Source: Calothrix parasitica NIES-267
GTDB taxonomy: Bacteria; Cyanobacteriota; Cyanobacteriia; Cyanobacteriales; Nostocaceae
Direction of reading: 5' to 3'
Length of the DNA: 64,000 bases
Assembly: GCF_002368095.1 (NCBI RefSeq)
Contig: NZ_AP018227.1
Location: forward strand, 7,270,123 to 7,334,122
The position numbers and the translations under genes are program-made. Shown here piece by piece: positions 44,260 through 53,183 of the stretch. Numbering within the stretch: the stretch's first letter is position 1; each line of letters opens with the position of its first letter. The notes below the pieces were generated by a model. The model had not been told where the DNA came from. It made no database searches and saw only the letters and a program-made list of their open reading frames with translations.

Positions 44260-44778
44260 ATGAAATTTAAAAATTACTTGAATAAATTCGCTTTTGTCGG
44301 TATTACTCTTGCGATGATACTAATTTATCAATTTGGATTAATAAATTCTGAAAATATCACAGCCCAAGCAATTCAAATCAGCAATCAAGACACTGAATTT
44401 AAAGAACTAATTAGTAACAGTCTTGAAGCATGGAATACCAACAAACCAGACAATCTTGCAAAGTTTTATGCTCAAGACCCAGAATTAAAATTTTACGATG
44501 CTTTACCAATGCAATATCAAGGATGGAAGGATTATCAAACCGGTATTCAACAACATCTTTTTGATAATATGCCTAAATTTACCTTAACAGCAAACGACGA
44601 TATTCAAAGTCATCGCCAAGATAATCTTGCTTGGACAACCTTTACCTGGCATCTTTCAGCAGAATTAAACAACGGTACTCCAATAGAAACCGACGGAAGA
44701 CAAACCGATATTTGGGAAAAACGTGATGGTAAATGGTTAATCGTTCACGAACACATTTCATCACCAGTGTCTTTGTAA
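44260..44778 (+). CDS. Exported SnoaL/NTF2-like protein
   Basis: 172 aa. A signal peptide or anchor (about 10-30), then an NTF2-like fold: LISNSLEAWNTNKPDNLAKFYAQDPELKFYDALP, a central FTLTANDDIQSHRQDNLAWTTFTWHLSAELNNG and a final WEKRDGKWLIVHEHIS strand pair typical of SnoaL_3/DUF4440. A periplasmic ligand-binding or cyclase-type role is possible. Strong GGGAGGAAA ribosome-binding site 8 nt before ATG. Last gene of the GNAT operon. Confidence 0.82.
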   Translation: MKFKNYLNKFAFVGITLAMILIYQFGLINSENITAQAIQISNQDTEFKELISNSLEAWNTNKPDNLAKFYAQDPELKFYDALPMQYQGWKDYQTGIQQHLFDNMPKFTLTANDDIQSHRQDNLAWTTFTWHLSAELNNGTPIETDGRQTDIWEKRDGKWLIVHEHISSPVSL

Positions 44779-45095
44779 TTTCATATAGCATCCTTAAATC
44801 ATTTATGAGATTTTAGAAACCCGGTTTTTCCAAAAAACCGGGTTTATGGCACCTAATTTTCTCACGACTCATCTAGGATTGCTGTAGTAATCAGTTATCA
44901 AATTTATTATGGAATTTTAGCTTTTCATAATACATTTTGATAGCTGATTATAATTTTTCGTGTCTTAAGATTATCTCTACCCCCAGCAAATCAAAATATT
45001 GTTAAAAAACTAATTAACCTGAGTTCGAGATGTTTTTAATCATTACTCACTACTTGTTACTAATTACTCATTACTCACTACTCGTTACTTATTAC
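44779..45095. other. Spacer with MITE and STRR heptamers
   Basis: 318 bp. Contains the 44784-44886 MITE and TACTCACTACT-type heptamers (45040-45096) touching the stop of the next gene. No gene. Confidence 0.7.
44784..44886. repeat. ~100-bp MITE with CCCGGTTT hairpin (copy 2)
   Basis: Ends TATAGCATCCTTAAA and TAGGATTGCTGTA, core AACCCGGTTTTT / AAAAACCGGGTTT. Same family as 9122-9222 and 46430-46532, in opposite orientation to the first. Confidence 0.8.
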
Positions 45096-46235
45096 TTACA
45101 TTCTTACATTCGGACGCATTAACCAAATATTTTCTTGATTTTTCTGAACTAAATCATCAACGCTTTCATCCAAAATCATTGCTTTTTCATATTTAGCTTG
45201 CGCGAAAGATACCGTACCCAAAGTCTGAAAATCAGTTTTCACAGCAACCCGAGTATGTCCTCCATCTACAGTGTGTCCTCCTTGGTGGTCTACCATCAAA
45301 AAGTCACCTGGTTGAATAAGAGCGAATAATTGATGAATTCTGCTTCTTGCTTCTGTTACTGGTAAAGAATTCGCAGGAACTTCAGCAATTAACTCGAAAC
45401 GTACAGCATTTCCATGTCCCAGAGCATATGTGTCAGTCCACTTATACCATTGATTAGCGTTAGGATATTCACCTTTTCCATCGTCGGTATTGTCAATGTA
45501 ATAAGGAGGTTCATAACCAGCTTTACGCAATACATTACCTCCGAATAGATTGCACTTCCAGCGATTTACAAGATAGTTAAAGTGGATATCTACAGGAACA
45601 TTGTGTTTGGGGTCGTTATTTATCCAAGGTTGAGGAACACCGTAATATTGTGCAATATCTCCAGTACAAAGTTCTATCGCTGCATTGACTATATCCTTGG
45701 GAGTTGCAAATAAACTTCCCGGTACATCGGTATTTCGGAGAGCTTCATCTAATAATTTAGCTGTATGAGCGTCAACTTTCCCCGTTATAGAAATTGAATT
45801 ATGTTGCTGAAATGCTTTTACAGCTTTGGTTGTTTCTCCACCATAGATTCCATCCGCTCCATATTCGGGAAGCATGTAATCTAATACTTGGTTACGACTT
45901 GCTAAAGCAATTAAACAGCGTTGAATATTGCGAACCGATGGGTGTCTGTTTCCGGAATCGGGTATAGTTATTTGTCCGTTGAGTAGTTCTCTATCTTCAG
46001 CAAGATTAATTATGGCTTTTGCGACTTTAACCCGACTCCCAAATCTACGTAATAACTTGTTCAACCAGCTTCCCACACCAGCTTCTAAAGCGTCAGCATA
46101 GTTTGTAGCGATGATTTCAGCTTCTTTTAAACTAGTTTGTCTGCGTTGAATTTTCTTCTCTAAGTTAACTAGTTCAGCCGCTGTAAATCGAGCGTTTTTG
46201 ACAAAATGTTTTACATTACTTGATAAAGCAGGCAT
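45096..46235 (-). CDS. Peptidoglycan-binding domain protein with a possible hydrolase-like C-terminal domain
   Basis: 379 aa. A helical, arginine-rich N-terminus (1-110), then one PG_binding_1 domain (about 115-180; PSVRNIQRCLIALASRN, DGIYGGETTKAVKAFQQHNSI). The C-terminal 200 residues have GGNVLRKAGYEPPYYIDNT and a GDFLMVDHQGGHTVDGGHTRVAV block that resembles the NlpC/CHAP fold region with a His motif, but no catalytic Cys in the expected position is certain. No signal peptide, so export is not obvious. It may be a phage-tail or contact-system-type cell wall protein. Confidence 0.65.
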   Translation of the reverse strand: MPALSSNVKHFVKNARFTAAELVNLEKKIQRRQTSLKEAEIIATNYADALEAGVGSWLNKLLRRFGSRVKVAKAIINLAEDRELLNGQITIPDSGNRHPSVRNIQRCLIALASRNQVLDYMLPEYGADGIYGGETTKAVKAFQQHNSISITGKVDAHTAKLLDEALRNTDVPGSLFATPKDIVNAAIELCTGDIAQYYGVPQPWINNDPKHNVPVDIHFNYLVNRWKCNLFGGNVLRKAGYEPPYYIDNTDDGKGEYPNANQWYKWTDTYALGHGNAVRFELIAEVPANSLPVTEARSRIHQLFALIQPGDFLMVDHQGGHTVDGGHTRVAVKTDFQTLGTVSFAQAKYEKAMILDESVDDLVQKNQENIWLMRPNVRM

Positions 46236-46429
46236 AATTTTTCTCCGAAATAATAATTATGTGTAGATTATTTTTAGATTAGTTGTAGAATTAATTTCTG
46301 TTTTTCACTACAGATAATCTTTGAGATATTTCGGAAGTATTTTCATTAATTAGATTTATTTAAATTTTTCTGATTTTAGTTTAAAAGGTATGGATATAGA
46401 TATTTATGACAAATTTAATTTGCAAATCC

Positions 46430-46532
46430 CATAGCATTCCTAAATCATTTGTGAGATTTTATAAACCCGGTTTTTTGGAAAAACCGGGTTTCTGGCATCT
46501 AATTTTCTTACGACTCATTTAGAATTACTATA
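46430..46532. repeat. ~100-bp MITE with CCCGGTTT hairpin (copy 3)
   Basis: Ends CATAGCATTCCTAAA and TAGAATTACTATA; core AACCCGGTTTTTTGG / CCGGGTTT. Same orientation as 44784-44886. Confidence 0.8.
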
Positions 46533-46698
46533 TCTAAATCAATTAATTTATAAAACCTTCTTTCCTACTTATCAGTTATCTTTACTTCCTTCCTCTGCCT
46601 TCTCTGCGGTTTTTCAACAAATAATCTTCTGCCGAAATAAAAGTAGTTTCGTAAGTTTGGTTAATAACTGCTAAGGCAATATTAATTTAAGAGTTTCT

Positions 46699-47125
46699 TT
46701 ATTTAAGACTAGTAATAGTTTGATTTATTGTGACGGTTCTGTATTTGGAATATAGGCTTGTTTAAACAGTGAATATTTAGCGCTAAAATTTCTTTTTTTT
46801 GAATTTAATACTAGTAATATAGCCTTTATCAAGCAACTGAGATACAGAGATTACCTCATCCTGGCAAAGCTGTACTTTATCTCCCCTCTCCGCTGACTTG
46901 GAGAGGGGCTGGGGGTGAGGTCTATCAAGGTGTATTTCACCCAACCGAAAAACGCTATAGTTTTATTTATGGTGACGGTTTGGTATTTGGAATATAGGCT
47001 TGTTTAAACAGTGAATATTTAGCGCTAAAATTTCTTTTTTAAAATTTAAGACTAGTAATAGTTTGATTTATTGTGACGGTTTGGTATTTGGGTATGGGTT
47101 TGTTTAAGCGATGAACATTTGGCGC
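46699..47125. repeat. Three-copy ~100-bp tandem repeat
   Basis: Units begin ATTTAAGACTAGTAATAG and include TTATTGTGACGGTTTGGTATTTGG and AATATTTAGCGCTAAAATTTC. Copy 1 starts about 46699, copy 2 about 46802 (interrupted by the MITE), copy 3 about 47041. The third copy's end overlaps a GGCGCTAAAGCGCAACTAC hairpin. Confidence 0.85.
46820..46957. repeat. MITE, TATAGCG family, inserted in a tandem repeat with TA duplication
   Basis: 138 bp from TAGCC to CGCTA, flanked by TA (46818-46819 and 46958-46959). Copies 1 and 3 of the surrounding repeat give the empty site ACTAGTAATAGTTT. The core hairpin is CCCCTCTCC / GGAGAGGGG. Members elsewhere: 2200-2300, 8685-8789. Confidence 0.85.
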
Positions 47126-47223
47126 TAAAGCGCAACTACGAACTTAGAGTAGTTGTTTTCTGTATTCACTACTTTAACTGCTGTAGTGATATTAGAATTC
47201 TACAGTTAAAAATATTAATTCAT

Positions 47224-48639
47224 ATGAAACTTAAAAATATTAGTAACCTATTGACTAAAGAACAGGTCAAAGCAGACAAACAACTAGTTACTGAAATTCA
47301 GCTTAATCTTAAAAGCTTAGGTTTATATCCTGGTGGTAAATTAATAGATGGTGATTATGGCCCAATGACAGAAGGTGCAGTTAAACAGTTTTGCCAAGCT
47401 ATGGATTTACCATTGCTGCGTTTTGATAAAAACTTTGCCTGGAAATTACTGATTACAAAGCAATTACCTTTTATCTTACAAACAGCTAATAATCAAGAAT
47501 CTATTTTTCAGAAACTACTTGCGACAGGCAGAAAAACCCGGCTTTCCGGTGATGATGTTGCAGCATTTTTACATCGGGATATCAAAAATTCAACATATAT
47601 TAATCAAATCAAGGAATACTCCAACCGTTTAGCTGCGAAATACGAAACTCAATCGATTAATTCAACTTACAATAACTATCACCAACGAGGAATAATTCCA
47701 AATATTGAAAACCAAAGTTTAAATTTTCTCAATTCAGAAATTACAGAAGCTTGTGTATGTATCGGTCAATTTGACAGCGAACAAATTAAAACTCGGTGGT
47801 TGGGAAAAAATGCTTTAACTAAAAATCAATTTTGGAGTGCTACTAAAATTATTCCGACTTTGAATGTGGTCTGTGCAGCAAATTCAAAATATGGGAGACT
47901 CGATATTGAAAACTGTTATTTGAATAATAAATATAATTTTCAAGATATTGTATTAGATATCGTTAGCTATCAAAATAAAATAGCAAGTTCTAACTCAGCG
48001 GCTGCGATGCTAAAAAGATTTCAAACACCCTTGGATTTAGAAAACTGGCTCAAAAGTATCACTGGAAATCAACAGCTAGAATTTCGTAGCGGTTACGGTG
48101 AAACACCTTTCATTTCTCAACCATCTTTATTTGATAAATTAACAGGAAAGCAAATATTAAATGCTGCTCCCACAGGCTTAGAAATAGACAAAAATTATCT
48201 TTCCGCTTATGATTTAACCCGTTTAATGTCCATGTTAGGGTGGCATTTACATATTAATCAATCAGCACGTTTACCAGGGGCACAATGGCATAGTCTGAAA
48301 GATATAATCTACGCAATGGGTCACGATAAAGCACGCTATGCAGAAGTAGCTTTAGAAACTTTAGGATTAGAAAAAACTATTCTAAATCCAGTAATTTTCT
48401 CCAAACTGGGTTATGGATACAGCAACAGTAGAAATAAGTTTGAGATTACCTACACCGCTTTCCTACAATTTATTGACGAGCGTTTCAAAACAGGTACTCA
48501 ATTAGGTAAATTAAGAACATTAGCCATGACATTACGAGGAGTGACAAATCCCGGAAATAATAAATGGGCCGAACTTGATGCACGTATGGCTGCGGGAGTA
48601 ACAGAAATTATTCGTAAAATTGTCACCGAGGAAATTTAA
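47224..48639 (+). CDS. Peptidoglycan-binding domain protein
   Basis: 471 aa from the ATG at 47224 (MKLKNISNLLTKEQVKAD); the upstream 35 residues are in repeat DNA and rejected. An N-terminal PG_binding_1 domain (about 15-75; TEIQLNLKSLGLYPGGKLIDGDYGPMTEGAVKQF). The rest is an unassigned domain with AYDLTRLMSMLGWHL and YGYSNSRNKFEITYTAFLQF; the ARLPGAQW segment suggests a serine beta-lactamase-like or TraB-type fold but no motif is decisive. Same strand as the DUF5682 gene, 97 bp upstream of it. Confidence 0.65.
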   Translation: MKLKNISNLLTKEQVKADKQLVTEIQLNLKSLGLYPGGKLIDGDYGPMTEGAVKQFCQAMDLPLLRFDKNFAWKLLITKQLPFILQTANNQESIFQKLLATGRKTRLSGDDVAAFLHRDIKNSTYINQIKEYSNRLAAKYETQSINSTYNNYHQRGIIPNIENQSLNFLNSEITEACVCIGQFDSEQIKTRWLGKNALTKNQFWSATKIIPTLNVVCAANSKYGRLDIENCYLNNKYNFQDIVLDIVSYQNKIASSNSAAAMLKRFQTPLDLENWLKSITGNQQLEFRSGYGETPFISQPSLFDKLTGKQILNAAPTGLEIDKNYLSAYDLTRLMSMLGWHLHINQSARLPGAQWHSLKDIIYAMGHDKARYAEVALETLGLEKTILNPVIFSKLGYGYSNSRNKFEITYTAFLQFIDERFKTGTQLGKLRTLAMTLRGVTNPGNNKWAELDARMAAGVTEIIRKIVTEEI

Positions 48640-48735
48640 ATTAATTTAGTTTTTAATTGCTACTTCTTACTTCCTACTTCCTACTTCTTACTTCTTACTT
48701 CTTACTTCCTACTCCCCACTCCTACCGTTTAAATC

Positions 48736-51213
48736 ATGACCACCCACATCTTTGGTATTCGCCATCACGGCCCCGGTTCAGCAAGCAGCTTACGTAAAGC
48801 ATTAGAGAAACTGCAACCCGACACCATCCTCATCGAAGGACCACCCGATGCCGAATCCTTGCTACCGCTAGTCGCTTCATCCCAAATGCAGCCCCCCGTA
48901 GCTCTACTAATTTATCTCCCAGACAACCCCAAAGAAAGCGTTTATTATCCCTTCGCGGTCTTCTCCCCAGAGTGGCAAGCAATACAATTCGGACTAAGTA
49001 ATAACATCCCCGTGCGGTTCATGGATTTACCCCTGACACATCGCATGGCTATGGTTGAAAAAGGACAAGGAGATGGTGAGAGTAGTCGCGTGCGGAGGTT
49101 CCCTCCGTTGAGCGAACTACCGAACCCGAAGGGGGAGAATGGGGGACAAGGAGACGAGGAGACAAGGAGACAAGGAGACGAGGAGACAAGGGGACAAGGG
49201 GAAAAAAATACTTCTCCCCCTCTCCCCCTCTCCCCCTCCCCCACTCTCCCCCAAGACCCACTGGGATTACTCGCGGAAGTAGCAGGATACAGCGACGGGG
49301 AACGCTGGTGGGAACATATGGTAGAAACGCGGGGTGATAGTGGTGATTTATTTACGGCTATTCTTGAAGCAATGACCGCAGTACGTGAAGAAATGCCAGC
49401 TTCAGAAAATCCCATCGAAGCCAAGCGCGAAGCCTATATGCGGAAAACCATCCGTGCTGCTCAAAAATCAGGATTTGAACGCATCGCTGTTGTCTGTGGA
49501 GCTTGGCACGCTCCCGCACTTTCTCAGATGCCAGCAGTAAAAGAAGATACTGCTTTACTCAAAGGTTTACCAAAGAAAAAAGTTCAAGCTACTTGGATTC
49601 CCTGGACTTACGGACGTTTATCATATAGCAGCGGTTATGGTGCTGGTATTGAATCCCCAGGTTGGTATGATCATCTTTGGAATTCTAAAATTGGAAATTG
49701 CGGATTGGGAATTGGGCATGGGGCATTGGAAAGGGAGAATGATAGTGTAGATAATTTCTCCCCATCTCCCAATCCCCCTATCTCCCCATCTTCCCCCTCC
49801 TCCCCCTCTCCCCCCTCAATATCAATCACCTGGATGACAAAAGTAGCACGTCTACTCCGGGAACAGGATTTAGATGCTTCTTCTGCTCATGTAATTGAAG
49901 CTGTACGATTAGCTGAATCTTTAGCTGCTTTACGAAATCGTTCTTTACCCGGTTTACCGGAGTTGAATGAAGCAACAAAAACGGTGATGTGTTTCGGTAG
50001 CGATTTACCGATGCAGTTAATTTTTGACAAGTTGATTGTTGGAGAAAGTTTGGGTAAAGTCCCGGATGAAACTCCTATGGTACCGTTGCAGCAGGATTTA
50101 CAGCGACAGCAAAAGCGGTTGCGTATGCCTGGGTCTGCTACGGAAAAGATGTATGATTTGGATTTACGTAAGGAAAATGATTTAGCTCGTTCTCATTTAC
50201 TACACCGTCTCAATCTTCTAGATATTCCTTGGGGACAATTCCAACAAACTCGCGGTAAGAAAGGTACTTTTCATGAATTTTGGCTGCTACAGTGGCATCC
50301 CGAATTTGCTGTAAATTTAATTGAAGCGGGAGTTTGGGGTAATACGATTAGCGATGCTGCAAATTCCAAAGCTTGTAGTGTTGCGGATACGACTGATGAG
50401 TTACCAATGCTGACGGGTTTATTGGATAAAGTGATTTTATCTGATTTACCAGATGCGGTAATTTATTTAATGTCGCGGTTGCAAAATGCTGCTGCTTTAA
50501 CCACCGATGTGACTCATTTAATGAATGCATTACCACCACTCGCAAATGTAATGCGTTACGGTAATGTCCGTCAAACCGATACAGCGATGATATCTCACGT
50601 GGTTGATGGTTTGGTAGCGCGAATTTATATTAGTTTACCGGGTGCTTGCGTTTCTTTGGATGATGATGCAGCAGCAGCAATGTATGAGAATGTAGTGAAG
50701 GTGAATAATGCTATTGGTTTGTTACAAAACGAAGAACATATCACTTCTTGGAGACAAGTTTTAGTCCAAATTGCAGACAATATTAACGTACATGGTTTAA
50801 TTTCCGGACGTTGCTGTCGTTTATTATTAGATGCTGAAATATTAGAAGCAGCAGAAGCAGCACGGAGGATGGGATTGGCTTTATCTAGCGCTACAGAACC
50901 ATCTCAAGCTGCTGCTTGGGTAGAAGGATTTTTGAAAGGTAGCGGTTTATTGCTGTTACATGATGATAAACTTTGGCAGGTTTTAGATAACTGGGTAAGT
51001 ACTTTAAGTGAAGACTTTTTTGTTGCTTCCCTACCTTTATTAAGACGTACTTTTGCAACTTTTTCAGAACCCGAAAGAAGACAAATGGGTGAAAGAGTTA
51101 AGAATGGAATTGATGGGAATAATTCTGGTTTTGATGATGAGAAAGATGATATTAATCATGAAAATGCTGTTTTAGTATTGCCGATTTTGAAGCAGTTTTT
51201 GGGGGTTGGGTAA
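48736..51213 (+). CDS. DUF5682 (ChaN/TraB-like) protein
   Basis: 825 aa. The N-terminal domain is the ChaN/TraB-like fold of DUF5682: IFGIRHHGPGSASSLRKALEKLQPD, ILIEGPPDAESL, a FMDLP strand and later IAVVCGAWHAPAL. The family is part of the MoxR ATPase/vWA ternary systems described in conflict-system surveys; MoxR is not in this window and a vWA gene is 5 kb away. Two low-complexity stretches interrupt the ORF (residues about 113-180, and about 313-363). They are translated STRR-type intergenic repeats (for example ENGGQGDEETRRQGDEE and NPPISPSSPSSPS). These are likely recent insertions that kept the frame. Confidence 0.82.
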   Translation: MTTHIFGIRHHGPGSASSLRKALEKLQPDTILIEGPPDAESLLPLVASSQMQPPVALLIYLPDNPKESVYYPFAVFSPEWQAIQFGLSNNIPVRFMDLPLTHRMAMVEKGQGDGESSRVRRFPPLSELPNPKGENGGQGDEETRRQGDEETRGQGEKNTSPPLPLSPSPTLPQDPLGLLAEVAGYSDGERWWEHMVETRGDSGDLFTAILEAMTAVREEMPASENPIEAKREAYMRKTIRAAQKSGFERIAVVCGAWHAPALSQMPAVKEDTALLKGLPKKKVQATWIPWTYGRLSYSSGYGAGIESPGWYDHLWNSKIGNCGLGIGHGALERENDSVDNFSPSPNPPISPSSPSSPSPPSISITWMTKVARLLREQDLDASSAHVIEAVRLAESLAALRNRSLPGLPELNEATKTVMCFGSDLPMQLIFDKLIVGESLGKVPDETPMVPLQQDLQRQQKRLRMPGSATEKMYDLDLRKENDLARSHLLHRLNLLDIPWGQFQQTRGKKGTFHEFWLLQWHPEFAVNLIEAGVWGNTISDAANSKACSVADTTDELPMLTGLLDKVILSDLPDAVIYLMSRLQNAAALTTDVTHLMNALPPLANVMRYGNVRQTDTAMISHVVDGLVARIYISLPGACVSLDDDAAAAMYENVVKVNNAIGLLQNEEHITSWRQVLVQIADNINVHGLISGRCCRLLLDAEILEAAEAARRMGLALSSATEPSQAAAWVEGFLKGSGLLLLHDDKLWQVLDNWVSTLSEDFFVASLPLLRRTFATFSEPERRQMGERVKNGIDGNNSGFDDEKDDINHENAVLVLPILKQFLGVG
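49050..49260 (+). repeat. Translated STRR insertion 1 inside the DUF5682 gene
   Basis: GGAGACAAGGAGACGAGG-type G/A repeats followed by a CTCCCCCTCTCCCC tract, the kind of sequence found between genes at 62605-62690. In frame, so the protein gains about 60 low-complexity residues rather than being killed. Confidence 0.7.
49675..49825 (+). repeat. Translated STRR insertion 2 inside the DUF5682 gene
   Basis: GGAAATTGCGGATTGGGAATTGGGCATGG-type repeats followed by CCCCCTCCTCCCCCTC tracts, again in frame and again resembling non-coding intergenic repeats elsewhere in this window. Confidence 0.7.
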
Positions 51214-51291
51214 ATAATATTTAATTTTTTCAAGTATTGCTATGTAAGATTTTTGAACAATAAATAATACTACTAATTACTACTTACAAGC

Positions 51292-51378
51292 CTAATCTTG
51301 ATTAATTAAGAGCAAAAAAGCTTTAACTGTCTCATCCACAAGAGTATCAATTTCTTTATCGCTTGGTGTTTCTCTCAT
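51292..51378 (-). other. 28-aa ORF of doubtful status
   Basis: ATG at 51378 gives MRETPSDKEIDTLVDETVKA and eight more residues, ending at TAG 51292. It abuts the MATE remnant. Charged, helical, no ribosome-binding site. Could be a small antitoxin-like or gene-end relic. Confidence 0.2.
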
Positions 51379-51381
51379 GGT

Positions 51382-51644
51382 ATTTTCAAGAAGTTACATC
51401 AAATAAAACTCCCTATTTTGCGGGAATTAAGTAAAACAGGATTACCTATCGGTATCTTAATTCCTTTGGAATTGGGATTATTTACCGTTGTTACTTATCT
51501 CATGGGTTTATTGGGAACAGAAGTATTGGCTGCTCACCTGGCTTATGATTGGGACAATCTATCGGAGTTACTATCACTGCAATTCTGTTTTTAGTTCGTT
51601 TTCGCTATCAAATGATTCGCCAAGCAAAGTTGATTAAGGGATAA
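51382..51644 (+). pseudogene. MATE transporter pseudogene (internal deletion)
   Basis: The frame from 51382 reads IFKKLHQIKLPILRELSKTG then LPIGILIPLELGLFTVVTYL and MGLLGTEVLAAH, matching the middle of the intact MATE protein (residues about 237-295). It then breaks; a shifted frame resumes at the C-terminal GTGLWLGQSIG-equivalent (LWLGQSIGVTITAILFLVRFRYQM) to TAA at 51642. About 160 codons between are deleted. A relative of 38597-39994, not an identical copy. Confidence 0.8.
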
Positions 51645-51846
51645 ATTTTATCTATTATAAATCACTTAAATCGCCAGTTTTAGTTTTATTTGAATCAAAA
51701 ACGGCGTTGCTCAAGCGCGGAGGTATTAGTCATATCCGGGTATAAATTAATATTTTCAGACATGGAAATGCTACGTCTCTAAAATTCATTGTAGCTTTAT
51801 GTAGTATACTAGTAGTACGTAATATTGAATTTATTCAAAATTTATT

Positions 51847-52278
51847 ATGACTATCTACTTCTACACGACCAACGACGAATACGGTTGCTTCTCCAATTTC
51901 TCACCCCACGGTGTGGAATTGGATGGTTTTTGGTGGAAAACAACCGAACATTATTTTCAAGCTCAAAAGTTTGTCGGAACTCATCATTTAGAAGAAATAC
52001 AACAAGCAAAAACTCCCAAAGAAGCTGCGTCAATGGGAAGGGATAGAAAACGTCCTTTACGAAAAGATTGGGAACAAGTCAAAGATGATGTAATGCGAAA
52101 AGCTGTTTTGAAAAAGTTTGAAACTCACCCTCAAATTCGCGAAGTTTTACTTTCTACTGGTGATGAAGAAATAATTGAAAATGCACCAGGTGATTATTAT
52201 TGGGGTTGTGGAAAAGATGGTAGCGGAAAAAATATGTTGGGACAGATACTAATGGAAATAAGAGAAAAATTACAATGA
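51847..52278 (+). CDS. NADAR family protein (YbiA-like N-glycosidase)
   Basis: 143 aa. Typical NADAR sequence: IYFYTTNDEYGCFSNFSPHGVELDG, WWKTTEHYFQAQKF, AASMGRDRKRPLRKDWEQVKDDVM, LLSTGDEEIIENAPGDYYWGCG and GKNMLGQILMEIR. Members hydrolyse N-glycosidic bonds of riboflavin intermediates or ADP-ribosylated guanine, and clean up toxic ribosyl conjugates. It is single, 12 bp from the convergent desaturase-type gene. Confidence 0.92.
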   Translation: MTIYFYTTNDEYGCFSNFSPHGVELDGFWWKTTEHYFQAQKFVGTHHLEEIQQAKTPKEAASMGRDRKRPLRKDWEQVKDDVMRKAVLKKFETHPQIREVLLSTGDEEIIENAPGDYYWGCGKDGSGKNMLGQILMEIREKLQ

Positions 52279-52290
52279 ATAGATAAGTTA

Positions 52291-53058
52291 TTAAACTTGC
52301 TTTTTAATCGGAACTAGTCTTTCATTATCGTAATTTAAATCCTGAGTTCCTAAAAGCTTATCCCAAAATGTAAAATACAGTCCGTAATGCAGTGTGTATT
52401 TACGATGATGTATTAGATGATGTTTTGAACCAATAAAGCATTTTCCCAACCAATTAGAATAAAAAGATTGTGGAAATAAATCAAATCCAAGATGATTAAA
52501 TACTGCCCATACTGTCATTACTATCAATGCTGTTAACAAAGGTATGTAATGAATCGGTAATATAAAAATTATACAGATAAAGAAAAACGCTTGTATGAAT
52601 GCTTCTAAAGGGTCGAATGCAAAAGATGTCCAAGGTGTTGGTTCTCCAGAGCGATGATGACCGTAATGCAGTTTTTTAAATAGTAATGGATGATGAAATA
52701 ATCGATGCATAAAGTAAAAATATGCATCTTGAAAGATAAGTAATGCAATAAAACTCACACCTAAATACCACAGTCCATATTTATCTATAGATGTGTATAA
52801 ACGTGTAAATCCTAAATCGTATCCTGTTACAACTAAAGCCGCACAAAAAGCAAAAATTATCGCACACAATAACGATAATTCCATATCTTTTTTAATTTTT
52901 TTCCATATTAAAGGCTGACGGCGAGGTTTAAATAAAATAAAATAGAAAAGTAAATGCGTCCCCCCGCAGATTAAAAAGTATCGACTAATAATGATACCGA
53001 AAAGGGCAAGCCAGTCTAAGATAAGCTTGTGCAAAATTAAAAACAAATTCTGTTGCAA
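52291..53058 (-). CDS. Sterol desaturase / fatty acid hydroxylase superfamily protein
   Basis: 255 aa, four to five membrane helices. Histidine boxes for a di-iron centre: HRLFHHP, HYGHHRSGEPTPWT and HHLIHHRKYTLHYG. This is the FA hydroxylase family that hydroxylates or desaturates lipids or carotenoids in membranes. The exact substrate is unknown. Convergent with the NADAR gene. Confidence 0.88.
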   Translation of the reverse strand: MQQNLFLILHKLILDWLALFGIIISRYFLICGGTHLLFYFILFKPRRQPLIWKKIKKDMELSLLCAIIFAFCAALVVTGYDLGFTRLYTSIDKYGLWYLGVSFIALLIFQDAYFYFMHRLFHHPLLFKKLHYGHHRSGEPTPWTSFAFDPLEAFIQAFFFICIIFILPIHYIPLLTALIVMTVWAVFNHLGFDLFPQSFYSNWLGKCFIGSKHHLIHHRKYTLHYGLYFTFWDKLLGTQDLNYDNERLVPIKKQV

Positions 53059-53183
53059 GTTAAATTCCTAATTAAATAAGATTTTTTTACTATTGTCTAT
53101 TAAAATTTAATCGAGCTAACAATTAACTTTTATCTTACAACAGAATATTGATATCATTACTTCCCTAATTACAAAATATTTTA

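Larger units (their letters stand above)
46236..47223. other. 988-bp repeat-rich intergenic region
   Basis: No gene. Holds a CCCGGTTT MITE (46430-46532) and a three-copy ~100-bp tandem repeat (46699-47125) whose middle copy is interrupted by a TA-flanked MITE (46820-46957). It also contains the promoter region of the next gene. Confidence 0.75.
51214..51846. other. Spacer with a decayed MATE gene
   Basis: 633 bp without an intact gene. A MATE remnant (51382-51644), a short minus-strand ORF (51292-51378) and a half copy of the TGCTACGTCTC repeat (about 51768) are visible. Confidence 0.65.
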
